Shown here piece after piece: positions 12,090-23,744 of a stretch of DNA of 64,000 nucleotides. The DNA is from Canna indica (lineage: Eukaryota > Streptophyta > Magnoliopsida > Zingiberales > Cannaceae). Position 1 is the first letter of the stretch, and every line of letters starts with the position of its first letter. Location of the stretch: the NCBI GenBank assembly GCA_034359265.1, contig CP136893.1:22700001-22764000 (forward strand), written 5' to 3'. Position numbers and translations under genes: made by a program. Under the pieces are notes generated by a model, which saw nothing but the letters and a program-made list of their open reading frames with translations, searched no databases and had not been told where the DNA came from.

Positions 12090-13776
12090 TTGAAAAAAGA
12101 AAAGAAAATCATAATTTTGGTTCTCACAATTTTCTCGAATTTTGGTTTTAGTCTTTATAATTTTAAAATTTTGATTTTAGTCCCCACACTTTACTTTCGT
12201 TTAGGATTTGATCTCTACCATCAAATAAGGTCTAAACGGTGCTGACGTGGATAATATGTGCTGATTGGACAATGCTGACGTGGAGCCTGCATGGACCAAC
12301 TTTGTAAACTATAGACACAAAAATTAAAATTTTATAAATTATGATGACTAAAACCAAAATTAGAGAAAATTGTGCGAACAAAAACCAAAATTTAATTAAT
12401 TATTTTTCCTAATAAATATAAAAAATTACATGATATTTTTTTTAATTTACTTATAAATAACTATAATATTTAAAAATATTAAAATTAAGCAAACTTTTTA
12501 CCGATTAAGGTGATTTATTTTAAATTTTATTTTGAAAAGAACGATGACATATTTATATATTTAGTAGAGGTGAGCACGGGTCGGGACGTCCCGGTCCGGC
12601 CCGACCCGAAAAGTTGGGACAAATCCCGCCCCAGTTCAAAATCGGGATGAGACCGGGACGATACAAAAAAAATCGGGATTGTCCCATCCCAGCCCGGTTT
12701 ATAATATAAGTAATATTAAATATATAATATTATATTTTAGAAACAAATATTAATTATTTTAACGGAGATATTATTTTTATTTTATAAAAACCAATATTAA
12801 TCAATTCGGGACATCCCGGTCTGGTCCCGAATTTTTTGGAGCGGGACAAAATTGGGATGCTTCGTATTCGGCATCGGAACCGGGACACATATTTGTGTCC
12901 CGACTCAAAACCAGGACGAGACCAGGACATACCAAATCCCAGCCCATTCCGGTCCCGAATACGAAGCATCCCGATTTTGTCCCGCTCCGAAAAATTTGGG
13001 ACCGGACTGGGACGTCCCGAATTTATTAATATTGGTTTTTTATAAAATAAAAACAACATCTCTGTTAAAATAATTAATATTTTTTTGTAAAAAAATAATA
13101 TTATGTATTTAATATTACTTATATTATAAACTGGGCTGGGATGAGACAATCTTGATTTTTTTTGTATCGTCCCGGTTTTTAATCGGGACTGACATATTTG
13201 TTCTGGTCCCGTCTCGATTTTGAACCGGGACGAGATTTGTACCGACTTTTCGGGTTGAGCCGAACCGGGACGGACGGGACGTCCCGACCCGTGCTCACCC
13301 CTACTAAATATATAAACATGTCATCGCTCTTTTCAAAATAAAATCCAAAATAAATCACATTAATCGATAAAAAGTTTGCTCAATTTTAATATTTTTAAAA
13401 ATTATAGTTATTTATAAATAAATAAATAAATATCATGTAATTTTTTATATTTATTAGAAAAAATAATTAATTAAATTTTAGTTTTGGTCCCCACAATTTT
13501 CTCCAATTTTGGTTTTAGTCCTCATAGTTTATAAAATTTTGGTTTTAGTCCCTATAGTTTACAAAGTTAGTCTCTGCAGGCTCCACGTCAGCATTGTCCA
13601 ATCAGCATATATTATCCATGTCAGCACCGTTTAAATCTTATTTGACGGTATGGACTAAATCCTAAATGGAAGTGAAGTGTGAGGACTAAAACCAAAATTT
13701 TGAAACTATATAGACTAAAACCAAAATTAGAAGAAACTGTGGGGACCAAAACTATGATTTTTCTTTGAAAAAAAAA
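12090..13776. mobile_element. 1.69-kb palindromic (foldback-type) element
   Basis: The sequence from about 12090 to 12930 returns as its inverted complement from about 12935 to 13776. Outer arms include AATTTTGGTTTTAGTC, GGACAATGCTGACGTGGAGC and its partner GCTCCACGTCAGCATTGTCC. Inner arms (12566-13306) start GAGGTGAGCACGGGTCGGGA and end with the matching TCCCGACCCGTGCTCACC. At the centre, ATGCTTCGTATTCGG pairs with CCGAATACGAAGCAT. No protein gene fits: short open frames in the GC-rich inner arms mirror one another and look like by-products of the symmetry. A clean target duplication was not found. The inner 740 bp could be a separate element that landed at the centre of an older palindrome. 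Confidence 0.85.
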
Positions 13777-14243
13777 GGTTATTAGATGAAAGTGATCTTA
13801 ACTTTCGCGAATTTCTCGATTTTGGTCAATCCTTTGATTGGTCTCAATTGTATATAAGAAGTTTAACATTAGTTCCAATAATGACCCCCCGTCAGCTAGC
13901 CGTGATGTCGTCCGTTAACTTGCTGACGTGGCAATCCAAAAATAATTTTTAAATATCGTCATATCAAAAGGGATCCACATAGATTTAATTTTAACTCCAC
14001 TTCCCCTACTTAATATTAAATATTCCCTAATTGAATCTACGTGGATCTCTTCTAACGTGGTGATATTTAAAAATTATTTTCGGATCGTCATTTCAACAAG
14101 TTAACGGGCGACGTCACGACTAGCTGATAGGGGTTCATTATTGAAATCAATGTTAAACTTCTTATATATAATTGAGATCAATTAAAAAATTAATTAAAAT
14201 TAAAAAATTCATAAAAGTTAAGGTAGTTTTCATCTAATAATCC
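13777..14243. mobile_element. Mutator-like palindromic MITE
   Basis: The ends are long inverted repeats: GGTTATTAGATGAAAGTGAT at the left pairs with the complement of the right end CATCTAATAATCC. Symmetry continues inward, for example GTTAACTTGCTGACGTGGC against the distal arm. The element lies between runs of nine A (13768-13776) and eight A (14244-14251), consistent with a poly-A target duplication of the size made by Mutator-type transposases. It has no coding capacity and directly abuts the 1.69-kb palindrome. Confidence 0.75.
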
Positions 14244-14429
14244 AAAAAAAATGAGTAACTAGTTGATATCATTATTATATTAAATGCAACCCTACATGTC
14301 ACTGTTTTATTGATTGATATATTGATTGAAACTAATATATGTATATTAGTACAATAATATTGATAATTAGCATGACTATAATTATATTGTTTCATTTTCA
14401 TTAAACCCTATGAATTCAATGAAAGTAAT

Positions 14430-16095
14430 TTTTTAATACCAAAAACTAAAATAATAAAATTACAAAGAGTCTTTTAAAACAATCTTGAGAAGGTCAGGAG
14501 GCCAACCGTGCTCCCAATTTATATTCTTTTCTAGTCTTCTAGCTTCCGCAGCTAGCCAATCAGCAGCACAATTTGTTTCTCGTCCAACAAATTTTATTTT
14601 GATATCCTCAAATTTTCTTGCAACCAAATTGATGTCAGCAATAATATTCTCCACATTCCAATCAATACTAGAAATATGATTACACATATCAACAACTAAT
14701 TTAGAATTAAATTAAATAATTACATGACTATTGTTATCTTTAATAGCTTGATCACAAGCTAATTTAATGGCAAGAACCTCAGTTTTTAAAATTGAACTAC
14801 TGTTATTAATTTTTGCAATAGCAAAAATTATATCTCATTTATGATTTCTACACTTTGCGGCAAATTAAATAACCAACGGTACTAAACTTAAAGATTGAAG
14901 CATCCACATTCCATTTAACAAACCCCTCGGGACGTGGAGACCGCGAATACCTAGAATTTTTAGAAAAACTTTTCCCTTCGAACAAGGAAGAATCAACATA
15001 GTCAATTGTTAGAGCAATAACTCTAGCAAAAAGAATCTGAATTGAGGGTCTTATAAGCTCAAAGATTGCTTTATTTCGAGCCAACTAGATAGTGTATAAA
15101 GTGTTAAAATAGAGTGCCACCATCATAAAATTTGTAACACCGAAAGGGGTTTGGTGAACACTACCGTAATCACATAGAATACAAGCAAGACGAAAACTCC
15201 CATTAAACCGACCATTCATCAACTCCCAAAGGTTCCTAGCTACCTCGCACTCCAGAAGACAATGATGAATATCTTCTGGAAGGCTGTTGCAAAGGAAACA
15301 ACTAGGAGAGTTGATGAGACTAAAATAGTGCAATCTATTCGTAGTGGGCAACTTTTTGTGGAATAATTTTCAAATAAATTTTTTAACTCGAGGACTTACC
15401 TTAATTTTCCAAATAAGAGCCTACGTAGGAGGATTACAAGGTTCAGAACTAAAAGGTTGGGAGATAAATTTATAAGCAGACTTTGTGCTTATAAAACCCT
15501 TATTATCCGGCCACCAAATAAATTTACCATCATTGGGGTGAATAGGGACATCAATCTTGGATATTTTCTCCACCACCGAGGGGCCAAACGTATTATTCAG
15601 TAACTCCATGTTCCAACAACCATCAGAAATAAAATGATTAACAAGAAGATTACAATCAACTAATTTATCACTCATAAAAGAAGGCTTTAAAAGCAGAGGA
15701 GTATCAAAAGCCATCACAGAGAACAGAAGTATATATTTGCATCAAAAGAAATGAGCTTGATAAAACCATTCCTAAGAAATTTAATGGCACGACAGATAAA
15801 TTTCCAAGCACCACTAGGGTTTTTAGTCGGGCTATTAAACCGAAGATTTATAGAACCATACTTAGCTTTAACAATAGAAATCCATAAAGAATCCTGATTA
15901 TTTAGAAAAGACATTACTCTTTTAGCAACTAAAATAATTCTCATGTAATCCAAATCGCTAATACCTAGACCCCCTCTATCCTTAGGTAGAACCACCTTAT
16001 TTCAAACAATGAGATGTAAACCTTGTTTGTTACTACTAGAACTCCATAAAAAAATTTTAATTATGGAATTAATTTTATGAATCACAGCAACATGA
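14430..16095 (-). pseudogene. LINE (non-LTR retrotransposon) 3' part, 5'-truncated
   Basis: Read on the minus strand from 16095, disrupted frames give the C-terminal half of a plant LINE ORF2. First comes VVLPKDRGGLGISDLDYM, from the region after the reverse transcriptase. It is followed by FIWWPDNKGFISTKSAYKF, then the zf-RVT domain (KLPTTNRLHYFSLINSPSC, CFLCNSLPEDIHHCLLEC). An RNase H-like end (EGFVKWNVDASIFKF, GRETNCAADWLAAEARRLE) closes it. Stops lie near 15418, 15085 and 14845. The reverse transcriptase and endonuclease parts are missing because the fragment ends abruptly at 16095 against CACTA sequence. A T-rich stretch near 14430 may be the reversed 3' tail. Confidence 0.85.
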
Positions 16096-16424
16096 GTCCA
16101 ACTGAATGATAATATTGATCAGCCAGTTATTGAGATATTAGTGCCACCAGATACTACGAGTGTTGATGTCACAGAAGTACAACCTACGGTAGAGATTGAA
16201 TTGCTGAATAAAAAAGTCATACAATTTTACGAGATGTTGAAAACTGCCGATGAACCTTTATATGAGAACTGTCCTAAATACACTAGGTTTTCGACAGTGA
16301 CACTACTCCTAAATATTAAGGGCGATTGTAATATCAGCGGGGTTGCGTTTGATCGAATTGCAGGATTGATTAATGGAATGTTACCTACTGATAACAAGTT
16401 TGAGCCAACTTTTTATAAGACTAA
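16096..16424 (+). pseudogene. TNP2 transposase fragment (N-terminal linker), copy 3
   Basis: The translation LNDNIDQPVIEILVPPDTTS, continuing through IELLNKKVIQFYEMLKTADE and GLINGMLPTDNKFEPTFYKT, aligns with residues about 130-235 of the intact copy 2 transposase, with substitutions throughout. The start of the gene is lost at the LINE junction, and the frame is cut at 16424 by the nested CACTA element. The next residues resume at 23748. Confidence 0.9.
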
Positions 16425-16740
16425 CACTACAAGAAAACATGGTATCACCAACAGACGAAATTCGTCGGTGATACTCCAAAATCCGTCGGTAATACTATTA
16501 CCGATGGACACTTCGTTGGTAAAATTCGTCGATAAATGCCTGCTCGGTAATACTGACGAATTTGGTAAAATTATTTCTGTTGGTAACAGCAACGATAGTA
16601 TTTTCGTTGGTATAATTCCGTTGGTAATACCCATGGAATTATTTCTGTTGGTAATACCAACGGCTATATATCTGTTGGTAATACCAACAAAATATGTCCG
16701 TCGGTAATATATTTTATTGGCTAATACCTGAATTAATCCT
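16425..16740. repeat. Subterminal repeat array, left end of nested CACTA
   Basis: About a dozen copies of a degenerate motif built on GTTGGTAATACC / GTCGGTAATA alternate with AATTCGTCGG and AATTATTTCTGTTGG. The same motif returns inverted at 23625-23735. These are the probable transposase binding sites of this element. A short open frame through the array (to 16707) is a by-product of the repeats. Confidence 0.8.
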
Positions 16741-18988
16741 GAACACCTAAAACATATCACATTTACACGAAACCATAAAATAAAATTTGAAACCACATGA
16801 ACCATTATATTTCTAAATTCATACACACACAAAAATACACATAGAAATTCACACACAACCATAAATAACTTAAGGAAATCATTGTATACATTAAAATTGT
16901 GCTAGTCAAGCAAATACATTATTTCGGAGTTTCAATACATTAAGATTGTTTCAAAAAATACACATCAATGATAGTCTTTTCCAAAAAGTAGATCCTTGCA
17001 CTTCATCCTTTTTATATCTGCATGTAAAAATAAAAGAAATATGAATAAAATCAAAAGATAAAATCCTCAACTATAGGAGGCATTTGGATTGCTACATGAT
17101 GATAAATTATAACCCATAAATCTAATTAACTAGCTTGGGGACATTGCGATAGACAATAGATTTTAAACCCTAACAATCAACATAAGTAGAAGATAGATAT
17201 TGCATCAGACTTCACACTCGTTCACAAAGGCTGCATCAGGTTTGTGCAAGCAACTAATGTGATAAATCACACATTAAGGCATATATTAAGCAAATTAACA
17301 AAATGGGAGCAAGGTTAAAATAATTTACATTTACTACCTAGGTTTACCCACCTAGACTTTAACCCAAACTTTAATATACCAAGTGAAGACAATAGGCGTG
17401 ACATTATCTCTTATCCCCAATGTTATCACTTGCAACATGATCTTTATCACAACAAAATGATAAGTTTGGAATGAGCAGGGTGTATTTGGGATTTGCAACA
17501 GTTTGCATTCTTGCAGTTCTTTGCATAGCCGGAGATAGAGATGTAGTTGAGACGATCGACTAAGGGCTGGTCGCTATATAGAAGAGATTTGACGTGCCCT
17601 TAGCGCCACTGTTTGATACCAAGAGCACTCCAAGAATCATATCGTACGTTAATCTAATTTTATCTAGACTAGACTTTAGCTAATTAATTTTTTAAAGAAA
17701 ATGGAACATTTGCAAAAGTTAGAAGCTCCTGCAGCATGCTCTAACAATTGGCACTAGCTACTAGCTTAAACTTAAAGACGTATTCTGTCTTAATTACATC
17801 ATGTAATTTTGACTAAAATAATAACGGGTCAACTTATGTGCCAATTAGAGCATATATATACTAGTGTTTCCGTTTCAGTCAAACTTAATCAATCGCGCCA
17901 TTATTCCAATACCTTGCTATCTTAGACAGAGACATTCTTTTTTTTTTGAAAGATTGAAATCTATATACCATTCATGAGCATTGAAAGATTACAGGCCATG
18001 GGGAGGAGGAAGAAAAATATAAACTAAAAGACAAAAAAGGAAGCAAGATACACCTCAGAAAGAACTACAGAACAACATATACATATATCTTAGGCAGAGA
18101 CATAAGCTGCACATTGATAATGCTTTTAAAGAACAACAGATATGTTTTAATCATCTTATGTATTAATATATAATCAATATCATTAGCCTTACTAATTAAA
18201 ATATTTCATAATTTTTTTATCCCGGAGCAAAGCACGGGAATTTGTCTAGCTAGTACACTCAACACCCAAATTAGAGGCAACCAAAGGCAAAGAATTAGGC
18301 AATTGAGGACCTGATATTTGTGGATGTTGAGCTCAATGAGAGAGCAAAATGTGAGATGGTCAATGCAAGAGCCACAAGCATCTTCACCATGGAGCATGAG
18401 GCAACATCATCATATGACTAGAGACGAGGCCTACATCCATGTTGGCGAAAATGTGTAGGCATAGACCCAACCTACTTGATAATAGGTTGTAAGCTTTTTT
18501 TCTCAACTCGAAAATGTGGCGTCTGGAGGAAAACCTTAAGACGATTTGTATACATCCCTAATCTCACTACAACTATTCACATTTTTGGTTGAGATTTTAC
18601 TATGTCTCCATTTCAATTCATATTTGGATTATGAATATTGATATATTTTCATATAGTTTCTAGATGGAAAATTTAGACTCTCTAAGATTCAACTAGTTGT
18701 AATCAACTTAGTTTATCAATCCTAGCTATTTATATATTATGATTTGCATCTTAGAAGTTCTAAAGATATCATTTGAAGGAATATTTGGTTTCGGTGTACA
18801 AACACTTCTCTTAAAAACTTTCTCAAATATATTGTTTACATAATGGTTGAAGTCTCAAACTACACATCTTACTTGGCAATAGATTTCTTCTAAAATTTCA
18901 TAAGTTGCATCATATGAACCAATTAATAAAGTTAAATACGCATTCATAATTAAAGATATATAAAAGAATGTTACTTGAGCATAAAATA

Positions 18989-21900
18989 CTATAAAGTAGT
19001 TGTAAGAGAAGATTTAAATGCCAAGTATGTATCAGCTTTCAAAATATGCACCTGCTTGTGGCAAATAGAAAATGATCGTTTAGGAAGTAACATGTTACAA
19101 ATCATCTTAAAATTTTCATGCATGTAGTTGATTGTGACATAGTAACTGAAATCTACCAGCATTTTTATTAAAAAACAAAGCTCAGAATATGAAGATAACC
19201 TAACTATGGTCTTTGGAGATTTGAATGCAATGTTTAAACAACAACTTATTATGCTGACAACTCCTGGAATTGCGTAAAAGGGACTTAAGAAAGCGTACGA
19301 GTGAATGATACCTAAAAAACCAACGAAATTATTATTAGACATAAAAATGTAAGAGAAAATAAGAGGAATTAACAAAGCTGTTAGATCTTGAGCACATAAT
19401 CATGTAAGACATAAAAAACTTTTAGTACCTCTTTTTAGTTGTTTCATCAGCCCTTAGAAGTCCACTTTCCAGCTACAGGATATTCACAAGCCTGAAAGAA
19501 CACTCTTTTAAGTTCTTGAGTCCAATCACCTAGTTGCCTAAAATGAACTCTTAGGTAGTCATCACCAGGAGTGGAGGTAATGGACAATGGGTGCGTGGAT
19601 GGATGCAAAAAAGAGATTAGATTAAGCAAATATTAGATTAGATCCAATCACCTAGTTGCCTAAACTAGTTTTGAGGCAAAGTTGGGACTGGATATAAGAC
19701 AAGTTTAACAGAATTAGTCAATCTTGTCCTACTTCAAAACATTAGTAAAGGCCAAAAATCAGCTACAATTGTACTTTGATATCCAACTTGGTAAAATGAT
19801 CTATGCTTCATGAGAAATCCTATGTTTCTTGTGAAAGATATGAATGTTTATTTGTTATCTTATCCACTTTTTGAGCACTTGGTGAGCTATGATGACTCAA
19901 GCTAAGTATCTCAAGCAAATAAAAAAAAATCTAAATTGTCTAGTAAAGTCATATTCCTATTCAAATGAAACGAAGTCATTATATGAAAATATCAAAATTA
20001 TGAAGTTAAAAAAGCATAATTTGAAATTATCAGAGAATAATTATATAATGGTTTGATTCCTCTGTTATCACTCTCAACGGCCCATAAACGAACTAAACCA
20101 TGAGTGGGCTGAAGAACATGTTCCATTTTTTTGGTATCCATTTTCTGAAAACATAGATAAATGAAATCAATAGAAAATCACATGAAGGGAGGAACCTGCC
20201 AAAAGTAAACAATAATTCACACTCTAGAAGCAAATAAACTGATACATAAAGATAATAGAACAATAGATATCAGTGAAATCTTCTAATTTTCAAATTAAAA
20301 AAAACAACCTAATGCTGCAATACTGCATAAGTCCAACTAGATATCTGCATAAGAAAGATTCCAAGCCCCATGAGTGGTATTAGATACAGCCACAAGAGCA
20401 TGTGATCATGGACTTCCAAGGATCCTTGACCATTGAAATAATTAAGTTGCAACTTGCATGCATGGATTGCCTTGGGCCCCTCATTTCTAAAAGACAGATA
20501 TCTGTACTATTTAACTAGTCATATATATATATATATATATATATATCCATTTAGAATAAAACATGTGATACCGATGTATGTATCGGGTATTAAACCCGAG
20601 GAGAATCTGATGCTTTCATATATGGATCATTTCTTATAATTGGATTGATCATACATTATCATAACGTGATATTGATGTTAAATCTTGACATTTGAATCAT
20701 TATTATGTTGAAATCTAGCTTTAATTAATCCAAGGATATTGCCGCTTCACCCTAAGTATGAGCTCATTGCACCTGCACCTTTGGAAGGCACAGCAACTCA
20801 TTGTCAAAATTAGACGGCAATGTCTACGAAGCTTACAGTCCATGTGAATTGGCAACATAATGAGAGGAATCAATCAAGGAATAGATATAGGACCTATGCA
20901 TGAAGAATATTCCTCTGCTTCAAGATTTGATGTGTTATAAAACCAATCATATATGCGATAATTGACCATTTAAGTCTCATCTGCTCTCTCAATTATTGTG
21001 GTATTCTTTTGGCTGTATCTGATACATGATCATAACCTAATGAAAAGGATAAAAATAAATATGTGTACATAGGCAGATGAAAAATCTTGCAAAATTACTT
21101 CAATGATAAGAATCTTTCTTCCCATCATTTGTTGGAGTGGGAATTCTACTTGAGATGTCAAGACAAAGCAAAGCAAGCGGTGTGGTTGGAGAGAATTGCT
21201 TCCAAGGTCGGATATATAGACAAATATTACTCTCTGCATATATGTTCCAACCCAACTACCATTTTATTCTCATACTTATCTGCAGGTATATCCAAACATA
21301 GTGAGCTTCCAACCTAATGCCAGTTGTGCTAATTGTTGCCTATTTTAATTTGTGGGGAATCGATTGAATTAGTAGATATCCATAGCACGTGATAATTTGG
21401 TTTTGGGAAGAGGAAGGCAGATGACTTCTTTCAAAAATTGTTATTTGATATCATTTGTTGTTCCAGATATGTTAGGACCGGTATCTAATTGCCAGAGAGA
21501 TGAGAGAAATATTTCACTTGATTAGCTTTAACAAAGCAATTTTATTGGCACAGATAATTTGGCAAATGCAAAGCAAAATTATCATGGTGGGAATATTTTA
21601 TCAATGTTGCATAGTATCTGTCAGCATAAGTTCCCAAAATTATCATAAGTTCCATACCCCTCAAAAACATGTCAGCCATTATATAACACATATATGTGCT
21701 TTATATATGAGTAATAACATAATGCCGAATAGTAGCCATTGCTTAATTGATACAGTACTGTTCAGTAAGATAGTAGAACCAAATTGATATTCTGGTTAGG
21801 TAGAAAAATGAAGATATATATATCAAATACAACATCTAAAGACCATCATACAACAGTTCCCATACATGACCAGAGTAGCAAAATTTAAATTGTAAACTGA

Positions 21901-22350
21901 GCAAAACCAATATCAGTATCACTCAGAAAATATTTTAAAATACCAATATCGATGGTCCACTACTGGTCCTCTGTAGGACTTCTGCATAAGATATCAACCA
22001 GAATATGAATCCATGTTTCAACTATTTACTAATTATCAAAAGCATTCAACTATATATTAATTAACAATTAGATGACATATCACACATTCAACAAAATTTC
22101 CATAAGCATAAGACTGCTTATTGAATATTGAACATCCAGTTAGTTGCATATCCTGCAAATTTTTAAGTTAAGTTGATAAAGGTGAACAAACAATAGTTTG
22201 TGAAGCAATGCACAAGTTAATTGTTAGAAATTTATAATAAACATTTGAGCCATGCCAACTTTATGTCAGACTTAAGACCTTGAATGATAAAGAGGATAAA
22301 TTTAATTTGGGGAATTAAGATGATAGAAGTCATTAGAGAAAATAAAACTA
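18989..22350. other. Interior of nested CACTA without further recognised genes
   Basis: Apart from the Rboh exon this stretch is AT-rich and intron-like. It includes an (AT)13 run at 20521-20546. Short frames on both strands (for example 18989-19375 minus, 21500-21787 plus) resemble no family known to me. They could be introns or untranslated parts of the captured genes. The same applies to 16740-18988, which carries a T-run at 17938-17948 and no coding signal. Confidence 0.45.
19429..19605 (-). pseudogene. Captured fragment of a respiratory burst NADPH oxidase (Rboh)
   Basis: On the minus strand the exon reads [20 protein letters not shown], then [20 protein letters not shown] and AGK. After a small frame slip it reads [12 protein letters not shown] up to a GT donor at 19428. 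This is the FAD-binding region of plant Rboh proteins, whose family pattern is HPFSITSAPxDDYLSVHIR, LGDWT and SGLLRAD. Rboh enzymes pass electrons from NADPH through FAD and haem to make superoxide at the plasma membrane. This piece lacks the EF-hands, membrane core and NADPH site and is frameshifted at the AGK/SGLL border, so it cannot act as an oxidase. The acceptor side is poorly preserved. It lies inside the nested CACTA element. Confidence 0.87.
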
Positions 22351-22519
22351 CTTCCTCAAATAATTTCACTGAATGATAATAGTATCGAGTTTACTCCAAA
22401 AGATGAAGGATAAAGATGTTGAGTTTGATGAAATTTAATTTTTCCCTCTATTAGCAAGTTTAGGCATGAGCTTACATGCTGAAAATTCAGAGGAGAGATT
22501 TCACCAAAAGCAAAGCATG

Positions 22520-23201
22520 CATCATCTATCTCCCAGATAGATGATGCACTTCCTCCCTTCGAGAAAAGCCGACGCTTGAATTCTTTCAAGAATTTTGTCC
22601 TACGTTTCAGTGGAATCCAACATCAAATGATTGTAATGTGGGCCAGAATTAATGGCAAAAAAAAAAACTCACCTTGCACATGTTTGGAGGGCAGAGATCG
22701 CATCTGTGAGAAGAAGTACTGAAGTCATGGTAAGGCAAAATTCTAAGCTGCCCCTCCTCATCGACATAGCATGGGTTGGTGTTGATCTCCGAGAAGTAGC
22801 CTATCAGACCATGATGCTCGAGAATGGTCTCGATGAAAAATTTATTGGCATCACTCACTATCCTCAGCTCACATTTGATGAGAAATGCATCGAAAAGATG
22901 ATCAAGAAAGGGAAATCAAATCAAACCACCAACAGCCACATATGAAGATTAGCGCAAAGCTTTACCCGAGAGCATAAGCTGATCTGATGGCGGCAATGGT
23001 GTTGGCAGGTAAAGGAGCAGTCTTTAGAGTTTTCGCGAGCTTTGCAATGGTTCTCCCCTGCGCATGGAGCTCCCGCATGATCGTATCCTGAAACCAAATC
23101 GAGAATATTGGAGGCTGATTTAATGACATCCGATTTAAAACATGAGATTAAAGAATCTAATTACATGATGCAAAACATACCATGGCGGAGTTCCGCGGCA
23201 T
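22520..23201 (-). pseudogene. Captured fragment of a PHOSPHO-type HAD phosphatase
   Basis: Four exon pieces appear in order on the minus strand. MPRNSAM (23181-23201) has a GT donor. DTIMRELHAQGRTIAKLAKT to AIRSAYALG (22966-23087) has a proper acceptor and donor. CELRIVSDANKFFIETILEH, GLIGYFSEINTNPCYVDEEG and CDLCPPNMCK (22673-22873) have a GTGAGT donor. KILERIQASAFLEGRKCIIY plus LGD starts at 22599. This matches plant PHOSPHO1/2-like enzymes (phosphoethanolamine/phosphocholine, pyrophosphate or thiamine-phosphate phosphatases). The N-terminal DFDxT nucleophile motif was not found, and the third exon's acceptor AG is lost, so it is non-functional. It sits near the right end of the nested CACTA, antisense to the outer TNP2. 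Confidence 0.88.
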
Positions 23202-23624
23202 GATAGGCGGCAGCGGCGAGACGTAGATTTGAGATCGGGCAGCTTGCGAGATCGACGGCGGCAACGAGAAATCAGTGTAGTCGGCGAGAAATCAGCGGCG
23301 AGATGTAGATTTGAGATCGGACGGCTTGCGAGATCAATGACGACGGCGAGAAATCAGTGTAGTCGGTGAGAAATCAGCGACGAGATGTAGATTTGAGATC
23401 GGGCAGCTTGCGAGATCGACGGTGGTGGCGAGATGTAGCAGCGAGGGGTTCGTCGAGCAATGGTCACGGGAGGGAGGGTGCGGGAAATTAGGGAAATATG
23501 GAAAAGGGTGGGTTTTGAGGTACTAGTGTAGTCGGCTGAAAAAAGAGAGGGAGATTAAAAAAAAGGGAGGGACTAATGTTGGTTGGTTGAAAAAAGCGAG
23601 GGAAGTAAATTAAAATGACGATTT

Positions 23625-23744
23625 TTTAAATTAGTCGACAAAATTACCGACGGATCTGGATCCGTTGGTAAATTTGTCGGTAATACCAACAAAATAACTT
23701 TGTCGGTAAATAATTCGTCGGTGAAAGTCAAATTTCTTATAGTG
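23625..23744. repeat. Subterminal repeats, right end of nested CACTA
   Basis: Inverted relatives of the left-end motif (GTCGACAAAATTACCGACGG, CGTTGGTAAATTTGTCGGTA) lead up to the TTTCTTATAGTG terminus. Just inside, 23200-23460 holds near-repeats of a GC-rich phrase (GAGATGTAGATTTGAGATCG three times), probably promoter or leader DNA that came with the captured phosphatase. Confidence 0.75.

Larger units (their letters stand above)
16425..23744. mobile_element. Nested gene-capturing CACTA element (Pack-CACTA), TSD TAA
   Basis: It starts CACTACAAGAAA at 16425 and ends TTTCTTATAGTG at 23744 (11 of 12 terminal bases match when inverted), with TAA at 16422-16424 and 23745-23747. Removing it and one TAA rejoins the outer TNP2 frame exactly, which proves the insertion. 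Both ends carry many copies of a GTCGGTAATACC / CCAACGG motif. No transposase gene was found in its 7.3 kb. Instead it holds fragments of at least two unrelated plant genes with exon borders still visible: an Rboh NADPH oxidase (19429-19605) and a HAD phosphatase (22520-23201). It is therefore a non-autonomous element that needs a transposase from elsewhere. Confidence 0.93.

Noticed and set aside
12754..13149. Open frames on both strands in the centre of the palindrome (131, 73 and 69 codons)
   Set aside because: They mirror one another because the DNA is palindromic, and consist of repeated GRDRIG / PSRSGPEYE-like text with no known domain.
16141..16707. 188-codon open frame on the plus strand
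   Set aside because: Only its first 95 codons are TNP2; after 16425 it runs into the subterminal repeats of the nested element and does not represent a gene.
18989..19375. 128-codon frame next to the Rboh fragment, tested as further Rboh exons
   Set aside because: The expected LLIDGPYGAPAQ and GLGIGATP motifs are absent in all frames; it reads like intron sequence.
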